64,000 nt of DNA. Source: Leptothermofonsia sichuanensis E412 (GTDB lineage: Bacteria; Cyanobacteriota; Cyanobacteriia; Leptolyngbyales; Leptolyngbyaceae). The notes below the pieces were generated by a model. That model was not told where the DNA came from. It ran no database searches and saw nothing but the letters and a program-made list of their open reading frames with translations. The translations under genes were made by a program, and so were the position numbers. Positions 27,664 to 36,913 of this stretch are shown piece by piece (the stretch's first letter is position 1; each line of letters opens with the position of its first letter). The DNA lies in contig NZ_CP072600.1 in NCBI RefSeq assembly GCF_019891175.1, positions 2,728,001 to 2,792,000 of the forward strand. The letters are read 5' to 3'.

Positions 27664-30129
27664 GTGTCTAATCTCTATTGGCTTGATCAGATTCAACCTG
27701 AGGATCGATCTCTGGTGGGTAATAAGGCATTTCACTTAGCCCGCCTGCTGCAATCGGGTTATCCGGTGGCACCCGGTTTTGTCATTTCTGCTCAGATGTT
27801 GCGAAAGTTCCTGGCGACGGTTAACTGGACAGAACCTCTGTTTGCTGATTTACCCTATTCGACCCTCCGGCTGGATATTGAAAATCCTCAACAACTGCGA
27901 ACGATCGCCCAACAAATTCGACGAACAATTGAGGCATCCAGCCTGCCACCGGAATGGCTTGCCGAATTGAAAGCAGCGGTGGATCAGTTCGGTGCTCCCG
28001 TGGTCATTTTGCGACCATCACTGGCTCTCAGAGAACCTATCCGCCCTCATTCCAGCCAGTTTGAGCCGGTTATTTGGGGGAGAAGCTCAGCACTGTTCGA
28101 CATTCAGGTAAGTGGAATAACAGAAGAGAATTTGAGCTGGGGGTTAAGACGATTATGGGCCGACTTATTTGGGGCGAAAAGTCTCTTCTACTGGCAACGA
28201 TCAGGAATCCCTTTGCAGAAGGTTCGACTCGGCGTGCTTGTACAACCCCTGTGGTCGGCGATCGCAGCCGGTACAGTGCAGGCAAATGAAGCCTATTTCA
28301 GCATCCAGGCTGCCCCAGGGCTGGGGATGGCGATCGCCTGGGGAGAGGTTACTCCAGATGTTTATCAGGTTCACAGTTCCAGTGGAACAATTCTGTATCA
28401 GCAATCAGGCACAAAAACCATTGCCTATGAGCCTGGGCCACATGAACCAGAAATCCATCCTGCCAGGGGACTAAAGCATGATCTCTGGCTGCAATCACGC
28501 CTGCTCAATCCCGATGAGCAGTTTAGCTACGCTTTAGACAATCAGCAACTCGATCATCTGGTTCAATTAACCCAAAGATTAATTGCCGATCTGGGAGTGC
28601 CTTTAGATATTGAGTGGACACTCTGTCACTCAATGGACACCCAGTCCGGGTTCTACTTAACTCAGGTAATCCCCAGCTCACCCACGGTCAACCAGCCTGT
28701 TCCCCGGTTTGAAACCAGCGAGCCTGCTCCGACCAGCGAAGTGTTTACTCCGGTGAATTCGAGGTTTACTCACCTGCTATCCGGGCTTGCCGTGTCTCAG
28801 GGACGGGCGATCGCCCGTGCCAGGGTAATTCCAGATCCCAACCAGACCCCCGTGGATGTCGTTCCTGGAACAGTTCTGGTAGCGAGTGTGTTGATGCCCC
28901 AATGGTTACCCTGGATTAAACAATCGGCAGCGATTGTTACTGAACAGGGCAGCATTACCAGTCACAGCGCCATCATTGCCCGTGAGGTTGGGGTACCGGC
29001 AGTTATGGGCGTCAACCATGCTACCCAACTGATTCAAACAGGAGACCTGGTCATGGTAGACGGCGAACAGGGCAGGGTGTACCGGCTTGAACCAGGGCAC
29101 GGCAGTGTGGGCACAGAGCATCCTTTAGCACAACCCAAAGAAGATAGCCTTTCCCCTCATTCCCTGTCTATCAGCGAAGAAACGCCCCTTCATTCGACAT
29201 CACTGACGACTACTCCCGATCGTCCCCTGATCGGGACGCGGTTGATGGTCAACCTGAGCCAGCCAGAATCCCTGGCGATGCTGGAAAACTTACCCATCGA
29301 TGGTATAGGACTGTTACGGTCAGAACTGCTGATGGTTGATCTGCTGGAAAACCAGCACCCCGGTCGGTGGCTTCAGCAAGGCCGCGGTACAGAACTGGTT
29401 GAACGGCTGACCCAGATTTTGAAACAGTTTGTGGCGGCTCTGGCACCCCGCCCGATTTACTATCGCTCACTGGATTGGCGCTCCCACGAATTTCACGGAC
29501 TGGAAGGAGGAGAAGGCGTTCTGGTAGAGGCTAACCCTGTGTTAGGGATGCGAGGCACGTTCAGCTACATGAAGCAGCCTGCCCTGTTTGAATTGGAACT
29601 GGCGGCTCTGGCAAATCTGCAACAGTCCGGCTACACCAATATTCGGCTGATGTTGCCTTTTGTGCGCCGGGTAGAGGAGTTTTGCTTTTGTCGTCAACGG
29701 GCAGAACTGGCAGGGCTAACCCGCGACCCTGGCTTTCAACTCTGGATTATGGCAGAAGTCCCCTCTGTCCTGTTTTTGCTGCCGGAGTATGTCAACGCTG
29801 GGGTTCAGGGAATTTCCATTGGCTCCAATGACCTGACCCAGCTATTGTTGGGCGTCGATCGCGATAATGCCGCGATCGCTGAGGTGTTTGACGAACGCCA
29901 CCCTGCGGTCAAAGCCGCGATCGCCCAACTCATCCAGCAAGCTCATCAGTTAGGAATTCCCTGCTCCATCTGCGGCCAGGCTCCAACACGATATCCAGAC
30001 CTGGTCGAAGACCTGGTGCGTTGGGGCATTGATACCCTCTCAGTTGATCTTGAAGCTGTAGAGCCGACTTATTGGGCGATCTCCCGCGCCGAACGCCGCT
30101 TGTTGCTTGAAGCGTCCCGTCAGCCATAA
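27664..30129 (+). CDS. PEP synthase / PEP-utilising enzyme family protein
   Basis: An 821-residue protein with the phosphoenolpyruvate synthase layout. The N-terminal ATP-grasp-like domain (about 1-340) starts with VGNKAFHLARLLQSGYPVAP. The swivelling phospho-histidine domain (about 380-475) contains EQGSITSHSAIIAREVGVPA with the phospho-accepting His. The C-terminal TIM barrel (about 520-815) has DGIGLLRSELL, EANPVLGMRG, ISIGSNDLTQLLLGVDRD and the catalytic Cys in SICGQAP. The ATP domain is odd: the usual VRSSATAED-type nucleotide motif reads ILRPSLALREPI. It may be a PEP-binding protein that no longer uses ATP. The start is GTG 27664 with a weak ribosome site. Confidence 0.8.
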   Translation: MSNLYWLDQIQPEDRSLVGNKAFHLARLLQSGYPVAPGFVISAQMLRKFLATVNWTEPLFADLPYSTLRLDIENPQQLRTIAQQIRRTIEASSLPPEWLAELKAAVDQFGAPVVILRPSLALREPIRPHSSQFEPVIWGRSSALFDIQVSGITEENLSWGLRRLWADLFGAKSLFYWQRSGIPLQKVRLGVLVQPLWSAIAAGTVQANEAYFSIQAAPGLGMAIAWGEVTPDVYQVHSSSGTILYQQSGTKTIAYEPGPHEPEIHPARGLKHDLWLQSRLLNPDEQFSYALDNQQLDHLVQLTQRLIADLGVPLDIEWTLCHSMDTQSGFYLTQVIPSSPTVNQPVPRFETSEPAPTSEVFTPVNSRFTHLLSGLAVSQGRAIARARVIPDPNQTPVDVVPGTVLVASVLMPQWLPWIKQSAAIVTEQGSITSHSAIIAREVGVPAVMGVNHATQLIQTGDLVMVDGEQGRVYRLEPGHGSVGTEHPLAQPKEDSLSPHSLSISEETPLHSTSLTTTPDRPLIGTRLMVNLSQPESLAMLENLPIDGIGLLRSELLMVDLLENQHPGRWLQQGRGTELVERLTQILKQFVAALAPRPIYYRSLDWRSHEFHGLEGGEGVLVEANPVLGMRGTFSYMKQPALFELELAALANLQQSGYTNIRLMLPFVRRVEEFCFCRQRAELAGLTRDPGFQLWIMAEVPSVLFLLPEYVNAGVQGISIGSNDLTQLLLGVDRDNAAIAEVFDERHPAVKAAIAQLIQQAHQLGIPCSICGQAPTRYPDLVEDLVRWGIDTLSVDLEAVEPTYWAISRAERRLLLEASRQP

Positions 30130-30483
30130 CCCCCATGATTGCAGGTAGGTCTGAATGGCCGTATGACTTAGAAAGTCTTCAACCGATACAACACTGAATT
30201 CATACTCAAAATCAGCACGGCTCGAATATTAAGTATTTTTAGCCCGGGGTTAAACGAAACGTCCCATGCTGATTCAAAATAGAAAAGAACATCCCTATCC
30301 TGAATCAATTGCGATTTTAATCCCTGTCTTGTAGCGATTACCCATCTGGCTATTACTTAATTTTATTAGGACATGTTGGCACTGCTGATTGAACGTCTAC
30401 CATCGAGCGTTCCTGGGGCGTCCTGGCTGATATGCCCGTTGCTATGCTAACAAGTTCTGCATCAACGAGTAGAGTTCATCTCG
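30130..30483. other. gene-free interval of about 350 bp
   Basis: AT-rich intergenic DNA ahead of the DICT kinase gene. I see no RNA gene, repeat family member or confident promoter in it. Confidence 0.5.
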
Positions 30484-32511
30484 ATGAGCGATTCTACTTC
30501 CATTCTGGAAGCCCTATTGAAAGCCCTGCCCGACTTGAGGACCCAAATTTACTTCAAGTCTTCTCTGACTGCACTCTCCCACGCAATGGAAGACCAGGTG
30601 CTAGCAGGCGTTAACAGCACACTCGTCATTGCCAGTTTCCAGCGAGAGCGCTTTTATCGTCAGGAAGCGCATCGTTACCTGCGGATTTCTGAACGGGCAG
30701 ACCAGGTTTACGTACTGGCAGCACCTGAAACTGATTTTAGCAACCGCTCTAATCACTATGAAACCGTTGCTTTTGAGCCAACCGATGCCCTGGCCCAGGA
30801 ATGGCATCTCGTAGTAGTTGGTCCTCGCTACGCTGCCTGCCTGATTTGCAAAGAGCGGCAGACCACCTCCGAGGACTCTGGCGGTCAATCGGCGGCGGAT
30901 CAGTCCCGCCGATTTGAAGGAATCTGGACTTTTGATCGACACACGGTCTGCAAAGCCGCTGAACTACTGCTGGACGCTATTCTCAAGTACCGCCCAGAGT
31001 TGACCAACAAAATTATCCAGGCAAAAGCAGGACTGTCTCCCCAGACCCGTACCGGCTTTAACAATCTGGATCCAGAGCCATTTGCGGAACGATTAGTGAC
31101 CTATTTGCAGGCGGGACAGTACAAGCTGATTAAAGCCTATCGGTCTATTGCGGCACAGGAACGGAAAGAACGCCTGGTCAACTCCATTACGGCCACCATC
31201 CGCCGCTCCCTCGACCCCGATGAAATCTTCAAAATTGCGGCGCAGGAGCTGGGACAGGCCTTAGGAGTATGCCGTTGTTTAATCTACCGTTGCAAAGAAA
31301 CAGATACTCATGTCACCATCCAGCACGAATATCTGGGCACAACGGTTGAATCTCTGGTGAATCAAACCTGGAATCTACAGGACAATCCTCTATTTCAGGC
31401 TGTTGTGCAGCGCCAGGAGGCTGTATTTGTAGACAATACCCAGGAAGATCCCTGGATCCTGAATGATGGTTTGCCCGTATCTCCACCCCAACTACACGAT
31501 GGCAGCAACGGCTCACCACCTGCGCAGCGCTGGCAGATCCAGTCCTGGTTGATGGTGCCTGTGATTCATCAGAGCCGTTTACTGGGCATGGTAGAACTCC
31601 ATAATTGTCGTGTGACCCTGCATGGATGGAGCGAGGCAGAATTAGAGCTGGTAGAAGCGATCGCCACCCAGGTCGGGGTTGCCCTGATTCAGGCAGAGGC
31701 ATACGCCAACCTGGAAGACCTGAACCAGCAACTGGAAGCCCTTGACCGTACCCGCAGCAACCTGATTGCGATCACTGGCCACGAACTGCGGACTCCCCTA
31801 TCCACAATTCAGGTCTGTCTGGAAAGCCTCTCCAGCGAACCTGACATGCCTGCCGAACTCAGCCAGGTAATGCTCCAATCAGCCCTCTCCGATGCTGAGC
31901 GAATGCGGAAGCTGATCCAGGACTTTCTCACCCTTTCAGAACTGGAAAGTGGGCGCGTCAAGTGGCACCTGGAACCTTTACCATTCAAAGAATGTGTAGA
32001 TCTGGCACTCAGCAGCATTCGTGCCCGTCAGATTCACAATAATCAGTTGCCCAACATTACAAGTCAGATCCCCTCCAACCTGCCGATGGTGCAGACGGAT
32101 GGTGAATGGCTGGTAGAAGTGCTTTCAAAACTGCTCGACAACGCCTGTAAATTCACAGATCCCGATGGGCAGGTGATTATCCAGGCCCGTGAAGCCGGTC
32201 AGCAGATGCTGGAAGTGATTGTTGCCGACACTGGACGCGGCATCGAACCTAATCGCCTGGAAACCGTTTTTGACCGCTTCTATCAAGAAGAGGGCGCTCT
32301 GCGGCGAACCACTGGCGGCACCGGGTTGGGACTTGCTATTTGCCGTCAAATTGTGACTGGACTGGGTGGACGCATCTGGGCAGAATCTGGCGGAAAAGAC
32401 CAGGGCAGTCAGTTTCATTTCACAATTCCCACCGTTCAAACCGAAACCAGACGCCCACCCACCTCGACTGCCAGGAAAGCAAAAGCAAAAGCCTCAAGGA
32501 ATCGAACTTAA
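30484..32511 (+). CDS. DICT-GAF hybrid sensor histidine kinase
   Basis: A 675-residue soluble kinase. Residues about 1-140 match the DICT sensory domain of cyanobacterial signalling proteins (YFKSSLTALSHAMEDQVL and VLAAPETDFSNRSNHYETVAF). A GAF domain occupies about 230-405, with HVTIQHEYLGT and SWLMVPVIHQSRLLGMVELH. A HisKA dimerisation domain follows, with the phospho-accepting His in ITGHELRTPLSTIQ (about residue 432). The HATPase domain has N-box ELLDNACKF-like KLLDNACKFTDPDG, G1 DTGRGIEPNRLETVFDRFYQ and GTGLGLAICRQIV. There is no transmembrane segment, so a cytoplasmic or small-molecule signal is likely. The partner regulator is not adjacent. Confidence 0.9.
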   Translation: MSDSTSILEALLKALPDLRTQIYFKSSLTALSHAMEDQVLAGVNSTLVIASFQRERFYRQEAHRYLRISERADQVYVLAAPETDFSNRSNHYETVAFEPTDALAQEWHLVVVGPRYAACLICKERQTTSEDSGGQSAADQSRRFEGIWTFDRHTVCKAAELLLDAILKYRPELTNKIIQAKAGLSPQTRTGFNNLDPEPFAERLVTYLQAGQYKLIKAYRSIAAQERKERLVNSITATIRRSLDPDEIFKIAAQELGQALGVCRCLIYRCKETDTHVTIQHEYLGTTVESLVNQTWNLQDNPLFQAVVQRQEAVFVDNTQEDPWILNDGLPVSPPQLHDGSNGSPPAQRWQIQSWLMVPVIHQSRLLGMVELHNCRVTLHGWSEAELELVEAIATQVGVALIQAEAYANLEDLNQQLEALDRTRSNLIAITGHELRTPLSTIQVCLESLSSEPDMPAELSQVMLQSALSDAERMRKLIQDFLTLSELESGRVKWHLEPLPFKECVDLALSSIRARQIHNNQLPNITSQIPSNLPMVQTDGEWLVEVLSKLLDNACKFTDPDGQVIIQAREAGQQMLEVIVADTGRGIEPNRLETVFDRFYQEEGALRRTTGGTGLGLAICRQIVTGLGGRIWAESGGKDQGSQFHFTIPTVQTETRRPPTSTARKAKAKASRNRT

Positions 32512-32757
32512 AACCTTCCCGAAACTCTCCTCAGTCTGGGGGTGGGCTTTCTATTCCCAAGTATTCTGGAAGCTGGAGATCCCTGGTCTGTTACCAGGCC
32601 GGAGCCTGGTAATGAGGCTATGACTCCTCACTCCTTTCCTCTCACTCTTCACTCTTCTCCTCTCAATTGCTAACAACTGTTACAGTTCCCAAAGAAGTTC
32701 GTGGATGGTGACAGGCTGAATGATAGGATTCCGATAAAACATTGCGAGAGAAATCCA

Positions 32758-33180
32758 ATGGCAGAAACTCTTTCTGGACAACCTCCTTTGTTTGGTGGGA
32801 GCACAGGTGGGCTCCTTACCAAAGCAGAAGTCGAAGAAAAATATGCAATCACCTGGACAAGCCCCAAAGAACAAGTCTTTGAGATGCCAACAGGTGGTGC
32901 AGCGGTAATGCGCGAAGGTGAAAACCTGCTTTATCTGGCGCGCAAGGAGCAATGTATTGCTCTGGGCGCTCGCCAACTGCGGGCTAAGAAAATCACGGAT
33001 TACAAAATCTACCGGGTTTACCCAAACGGGGATTTAGAGTATCTCCATCCCAAGGATGGGGTCTTCCCTGAAAAAGTGAACCAGGGTCGTGAAGCCGTGA
33101 ATACCAAAGACCGCAGCATTGGCCAAAACCCGGAGCCTGCAAAGCTCAAGTTTTCAGGTACGGCTACCTACGAAGCTTAG
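32758..33180 (+). CDS. psaD: photosystem I reaction centre subunit II
   Basis: A 140-residue stromal (cytoplasmic-side) subunit that docks ferredoxin and stabilises PsaC. It starts at ATG 32758 ([20 protein letters not shown]); an in-frame upstream GTG at 32701 is leader. Signature blocks are [54 protein letters not shown] and the basic segment [18 protein letters not shown] implicated in ferredoxin binding. Length matches cyanobacterial PsaD. The gene is monocistronic and ends before a strong terminator hairpin at 33322-33353. Confidence 0.99.
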   Translation: MAETLSGQPPLFGGSTGGLLTKAEVEEKYAITWTSPKEQVFEMPTGGAAVMREGENLLYLARKEQCIALGARQLRAKKITDYKIYRVYPNGDLEYLHPKDGVFPEKVNQGREAVNTKDRSIGQNPEPAKLKFSGTATYEA

Positions 33181-33321
33181 TCATTTAGCATCTATCCGAA
33201 AACTAAAGTGGCTACTGCTTAAATCCAGTCAGGGTGGGCGATGCCTGCCTTATGTCGGGAGTTTTTGGATAGGCATTTAACGTTTGGATAGACCTTTAGT
33301 TAAGTATCAAAGCCTTCCGCG

Positions 33322-33353
33322 ATCGCCTCAGAGGTTGACTCTGGGGCGATTTT
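33322..33353 (+). terminator. terminator hairpin downstream of psaD
   Basis: Stem ATCGCCTCAGAG / CTCTGGGGCGAT (12 pairs with one G-T), loop GTTGA, then TTTCT. It lies about 140 bp after psaD and within a HIP1-containing segment. Confidence 0.7.
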
Positions 33354-33454
33354 CTATGCCCCTCTTCTTCACAAGTTCCTCAAATTGTTTCCTTAATTTG
33401 AGGGATGACACCCTTCATCAAGCTCCGACTATCCAGGGTTGGGGAGGCATTTCG

Positions 33455-33925
33455 ATGGAACGGATTAGAAAAATCAACGATGACCTGGCAATTGCTGGAC
33501 AAATTGCGCTGGAGCAACTGCCTCAAATTGTTCAGACAGGCTTTCGGTCTGTGCTTAATTTGCGATCGCCCCAAGAAACTGGATTCCTTGCGAACGAACA
33601 GCAAAGCGTCGAGCGCTGGCAGCTTGAGTATGTTAATTTTCCCCTTGAGGGGGAGTGTCTGGATGTCTGGACGGCAACCCAGGTTCTCAACCAGATTAGC
33701 AGTCTCCCCAAACCAGTGTTAGTTCACTGTGATAATGCTGTGCGATCAGCCGCGATCGTTCTGATGCACATTGCTACTAGCCAGGGAGCCACTCTAGATC
33801 AGGCATTGAACCAGGCTCAGCAATTAGGGTTGTTCAGAAATGAGGATCTTATAGCAGGAGACAGGGGAATAGGGGACAGGGAACAGGGTCAGAAGAAGAG
33901 TATCACAGGGATTTGCGATCGCTAA
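33455..33925 (+). CDS. beta-lactamase-hydrolase-like (DUF442) phosphatase family protein
   Basis: A 156-residue protein of the TIGR01244/DUF442 family with a dual-specificity-phosphatase fold. Start ATG 33455 is supported by GGGGAGG 8 bp upstream and the family opening MERIRKINDDLAIAGQI. The P-loop is VLVHCDNAVRSAAIV (about residues 88-102), keeping the catalytic Cys and Arg in a C-x4-R arrangement, although the usual Ser-Gly of CxSGxR is replaced by Asn-Ala. In some bacteria the domain is fused to a sulfide-oxidising metallo-hydrolase; here it is alone. The last ~22 residues (AGDRGIGDREQGQKK...) are encoded by a GGGGACAGG-type repeat and are unlikely to belong to the ancestral protein. Confidence 0.8.
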   Translation: MERIRKINDDLAIAGQIALEQLPQIVQTGFRSVLNLRSPQETGFLANEQQSVERWQLEYVNFPLEGECLDVWTATQVLNQISSLPKPVLVHCDNAVRSAAIVLMHIATSQGATLDQALNQAQQLGLFRNEDLIAGDRGIGDREQGQKKSITGICDR

Positions 33926-33968
33926 CGTGGCTTAACCCTTATGACTTCGCTATATAATCTGAACCTTC

Positions 33969-34026
33969 ACCACAGAGGCACAGAGAACACAGAGCCATTC
34001 CTCTGTGACCTCTGTGTCTCTGTGGT
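33969..34026. repeat. CAGAG-type palindromic intergenic repeat
   Basis: Left arm CACCACAGAGGCACAGAG pairs with CTCTGTGTCTCTGTGGT. Related copies are at 36746-36802, a half copy at 52322-52376 and a diverged one at 4549-4634. All lie between genes. Confidence 0.85.
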
Positions 34027-34132
34027 AAGAGTCCAGGTTTTTCGGTTTATTGAATCCTCGATCCTGAGTGTTAACGGCAGGCGGCTTTCACATCAGCACC
34101 AGGATGGTCCATGCTATCAGAACAATAGACCC

Positions 34133-35878
34133 CTACTCCGTTTTCAGTCCTGGTATCATCCGTCTATCAGACCGTATCAGCGTCTCGAACTCTGTTGCCG
34201 GAATGGGAGGGCTAAACAAATAGCCCTGCATGGCATGGCAACCACTCTGGCGCAGAAAGTTGAACTGTTCTTCAGTTTCTACGCCTTCAGCAATCACCTT
34301 CAGTTGCAGACTTTGTGCCATGGCAATAATGGCTTTGGCGATCGCGGCATCGTTGGGGTCAGTTGTGACTTCCCGGACGAAAGACTGATCAATCTTCAGG
34401 GTGTCAATCGGGAAGCGCTTCAGATAGTTGAGCGAGGAATATCCTGTGCCAAAATCGTCAATCGAAATGCGAACCCCCATTTCCTTCAGATCTTTCAGGG
34501 TCTGAATGGTGGTTTCCACATTTTCCATGACACTGGTTTCAGTCAATTCTAGAATCAGTAGATTGGCAGCCAGTCCCGTTTCTTTAAGGGTCTGATCCAC
34601 TTTTGCCACCAGATTTTCCTGGCGAAACTGCCGGGCAGAGAGATTTACCGAAATCCGAATGGGTAATCGACTGGAATCTTGCCATGCCTTTGCCTGAGTG
34701 CAGGCGGTTTTCAGCACCCATTCACCGATCGGAATAATTAAGCCCGTATCTTCTGCAATCCCAATGAATTTATCCGGCTGAACCATTCCCAGTTGAGGGT
34801 TGTGCCAGCGAATCAGCGCCTCCGCCCCAATCACTCGACCAGTAATCAGATTAACCTGAGGTTGATAGTGAAGCTGAAACTCCAGATTTTCGAGGGCTGA
34901 ATTTAACTGGCTTTCCATCTGCTGCCGTTCAGATACCAGAATATCCATTTCCTGGGCATAAAACTGATAGCCACCACTGCCGCTGGCTTTGACATGCCGC
35001 ATGGCGGTATCCGCCTGGTTGAGCAGACGGTCGGGGCTATTGCTGTGATCGGGATAAAGAGCAATCCCAATACTGGCCTGAATCTGGGCATAATGCCCGT
35101 CCAGGTCATAGGGTTCAGCCAGAACCTTGAGGATTTTCTGGGCCACTCTGGCTGCCTCCTCTTTCTCAGCCAGGTTACCGAGCAACATACTAAACTCATC
35201 GCTACCCAGGCGGGCAACCGTACTACGCTGACCGAAAGCCCGTTCCAGGCGTTCAGCCACCATTTTCAGCAACAGGTCACCGTTGGTGTAACCCATGTTG
35301 ATGTTGATTGCCTTGAATCGGTTGAGGTTGATCCACAAAATTGCAACCATCTGCTGGGGGCTGGTCAGCGATGCCTGGGCGATCGCTTCCTGAAATCGAT
35401 GATGAAGCAAAATCCGGTTTGGCAGATTGGTCAGGGGATCCCGATAAGCTAATTGATTGAGCGTTTGGGCTGCCCGTTTCATCTCATCTACATAGGGTTG
35501 GGTCAAGGCAGCTTGTTTGGTTAAACGAGCAGATATGGCTCCCAGCAGTTCTGCACGCTTAAAAGGCTTGGTTAAGTAGTCATCCGCCCCCAACTCCATG
35601 CCCTGCCGCAGATCGGTTCGTTCCGATTTGGCGCTCAAGAAGATAAATGGGATGGTTGCGGTTGCAGAGTTTTGACGAAGCTGACTCAGCACCTCATAGC
35701 CATCAAACTCAGGCATCATGATATCACAGATGATCAGATCAGGTTCGTGTACCTTGGCCAGATGTAACCCTGTACGACCATCTTCGGCACTGAGTGCGTC
35801 AAAGCCTTCAGCTTGCAATAGCTTGAGAATCAAAGTACGGACATTCGGATCGTCCTCAATCACCAGAATCTGAGTCAT
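34133..35878 (-). CDS. response regulator with GGDEF and EAL domains
   Basis: 581 residues. A receiver domain (1-120) has EDDPNVRTL, the phospho-acceptor in LIICDIMMPEFDGYEV and KPF. The GGDEF domain (about 140-300) is degenerate: the signature reads RLGSDEFSML and the metal-binding D-x-D-x-FK position reads INLNRFKAIN, so cyclase activity is unlikely. The EAL domain (about 325-570) looks complete, with GAEALIRWHNP, SVNLSARQFR, LELTETSVMEN, IDDFGTGYSSLNYL, KIDQSFVR and AEGVETEEQ. I expect a c-di-GMP phosphodiesterase controlled by phosphorylation, with the GGDEF part possibly acting as a GTP sensor. The stop is close to a CAGAG repeat. No cognate kinase is next to it. Confidence 0.93.
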   Translation of the reverse strand: MTQILVIEDDPNVRTLILKLLQAEGFDALSAEDGRTGLHLAKVHEPDLIICDIMMPEFDGYEVLSQLRQNSATATIPFIFLSAKSERTDLRQGMELGADDYLTKPFKRAELLGAISARLTKQAALTQPYVDEMKRAAQTLNQLAYRDPLTNLPNRILLHHRFQEAIAQASLTSPQQMVAILWINLNRFKAININMGYTNGDLLLKMVAERLERAFGQRSTVARLGSDEFSMLLGNLAEKEEAARVAQKILKVLAEPYDLDGHYAQIQASIGIALYPDHSNSPDRLLNQADTAMRHVKASGSGGYQFYAQEMDILVSERQQMESQLNSALENLEFQLHYQPQVNLITGRVIGAEALIRWHNPQLGMVQPDKFIGIAEDTGLIIPIGEWVLKTACTQAKAWQDSSRLPIRISVNLSARQFRQENLVAKVDQTLKETGLAANLLILELTETSVMENVETTIQTLKDLKEMGVRISIDDFGTGYSSLNYLKRFPIDTLKIDQSFVREVTTDPNDAAIAKAIIAMAQSLQLKVIAEGVETEEQFNFLRQSGCHAMQGYLFSPPIPATEFETLIRSDRRMIPGLKTE

Positions 35879-36263
35879 GCGTGTCTAGTTGCTCGACTAT
35901 AAGAACTTCAAATATGCGGCTCTAACCGCTGCACTGTCGAGGAAGCTGGCTTTAGAGTTCCCCTTCTCCAGAGAAGATTAACTCTAACCATAGCGAAGGT
36001 TGCTGGAAGCGTATATAATCCAAGTCTCTTGGTGAGAATTCACGCTATCCGTCCACAACTACTCTAAACCCTTTGCCAGTGCACTTTCCAGCAACACCTA
36101 AAGAAACACGTAAATTTGGTTAATATCTTTCTTACCGGTGATACCATCGCGCATAAATGTCGATATGTTGGAAAAGTAGCCTAAACAGTCTCCGGACTCT
36201 GTTAATCTTCAGCCGCTGGCAAAGCCCCTCGCCCATTCTATTCAGGTTGTTAAGTTCCAGGTT
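35879..36263. other. gene-free interval of about 385 bp
   Basis: Divergent promoter region between the EAL regulator and the CAAD protein gene. A TATAAT occurs at 36014-36019 without a good -35 partner. I see no repeat or RNA gene. Confidence 0.45.
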
Positions 36264-36716
36264 ATGGATATGAACTCCGAAATTAAAGAAACCGAATTGG
36301 TCGATGTCAACACTCCTGGCTTTAAGGTAGAAGCCGAAGCTCCCCTGGTCAAGGTTGAGAATAATGACTCAGCCTTGAATCAGTCTACTCAGCAACTTAA
36401 GCAGGTTTGGGAGCAATTTAAAGGCTTTCTGTCTGATCTTCCAGAATATCTGTCTGAGTTCTTTGGAGAGTACAAACGTCCTCTCACAGTGCTTGGGTTG
36501 ATTTTTGCTTCCGTTGTGTCTGTCAAGCTGACGCTGGCCTTATTAGACGCTCTGAATGATATTCCACTGCTAGCACCGACCTTTGAGTTGATTGGCTTCG
36601 GCTATGTAGTCTGGTTTGTCTATCGTTATCTTTGGCGAGCAAAAAATCGGAATGAACTGGTTCAGGATTTCAATAATTTGAAGGATGAGGTGCTGGGCAA
36701 GGGAAATTCCCAGTAA
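36264..36716 (+). CDS. CAAD-domain protein (CURT1-like thylakoid curvature protein)
   Basis: A 150-residue membrane protein. An acidic N-terminal region (1-50) is followed by an amphipathic helix, LKQVWEQFKGFLSDLPEYLS. Two transmembrane helices follow, LTVLGLIFASVVSVKLTLAL (about residues 73-92) and LLAPTFELIGFGYVVWFVYR (about residues 100-119), then a charged C-terminal helix. This is the CAAD layout shared with plant CURT1, which curves thylakoid membranes at grana margins; the cyanobacterial homologue shapes thylakoid sectors. Start is ATG 36264, though an in-frame ATG two codons later (36270) is also possible. It is monocistronic. Confidence 0.85.
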   Translation: MDMNSEIKETELVDVNTPGFKVEAEAPLVKVENNDSALNQSTQQLKQVWEQFKGFLSDLPEYLSEFFGEYKRPLTVLGLIFASVVSVKLTLALLDALNDIPLLAPTFELIGFGYVVWFVYRYLWRAKNRNELVQDFNNLKDEVLGKGNSQ

Positions 36717-36745
36717 GGAATGGGGATTTTATAACCTGAAATTTC

Positions 36746-36802
36746 ACCCCAGAGGCCCAGAGGCCCAGAGAACACAGAGCAATTCCTCTATGCCTCTGGG
36801 GT
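36746..36802. repeat. CAGAG-type palindromic intergenic repeat, second copy
   Basis: CACCCCAGAGGCCCAGAGG on the left and GCCTCTGGGGT on the right, followed by the GTTTTTCGGTTTATT tail that also follows the 33969 copy. Confidence 0.85.
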
Positions 36803-36913
36803 AGAACATTAAGTTTTTCGGTTTATTTAATCTACAATCCTCAGCCTTTTGCTGCCAGCCGGGTTTCGACTTCGCTCACTCTCTGTTCACTGAAAGTTGA
36901 ATAAAGTCGAATT

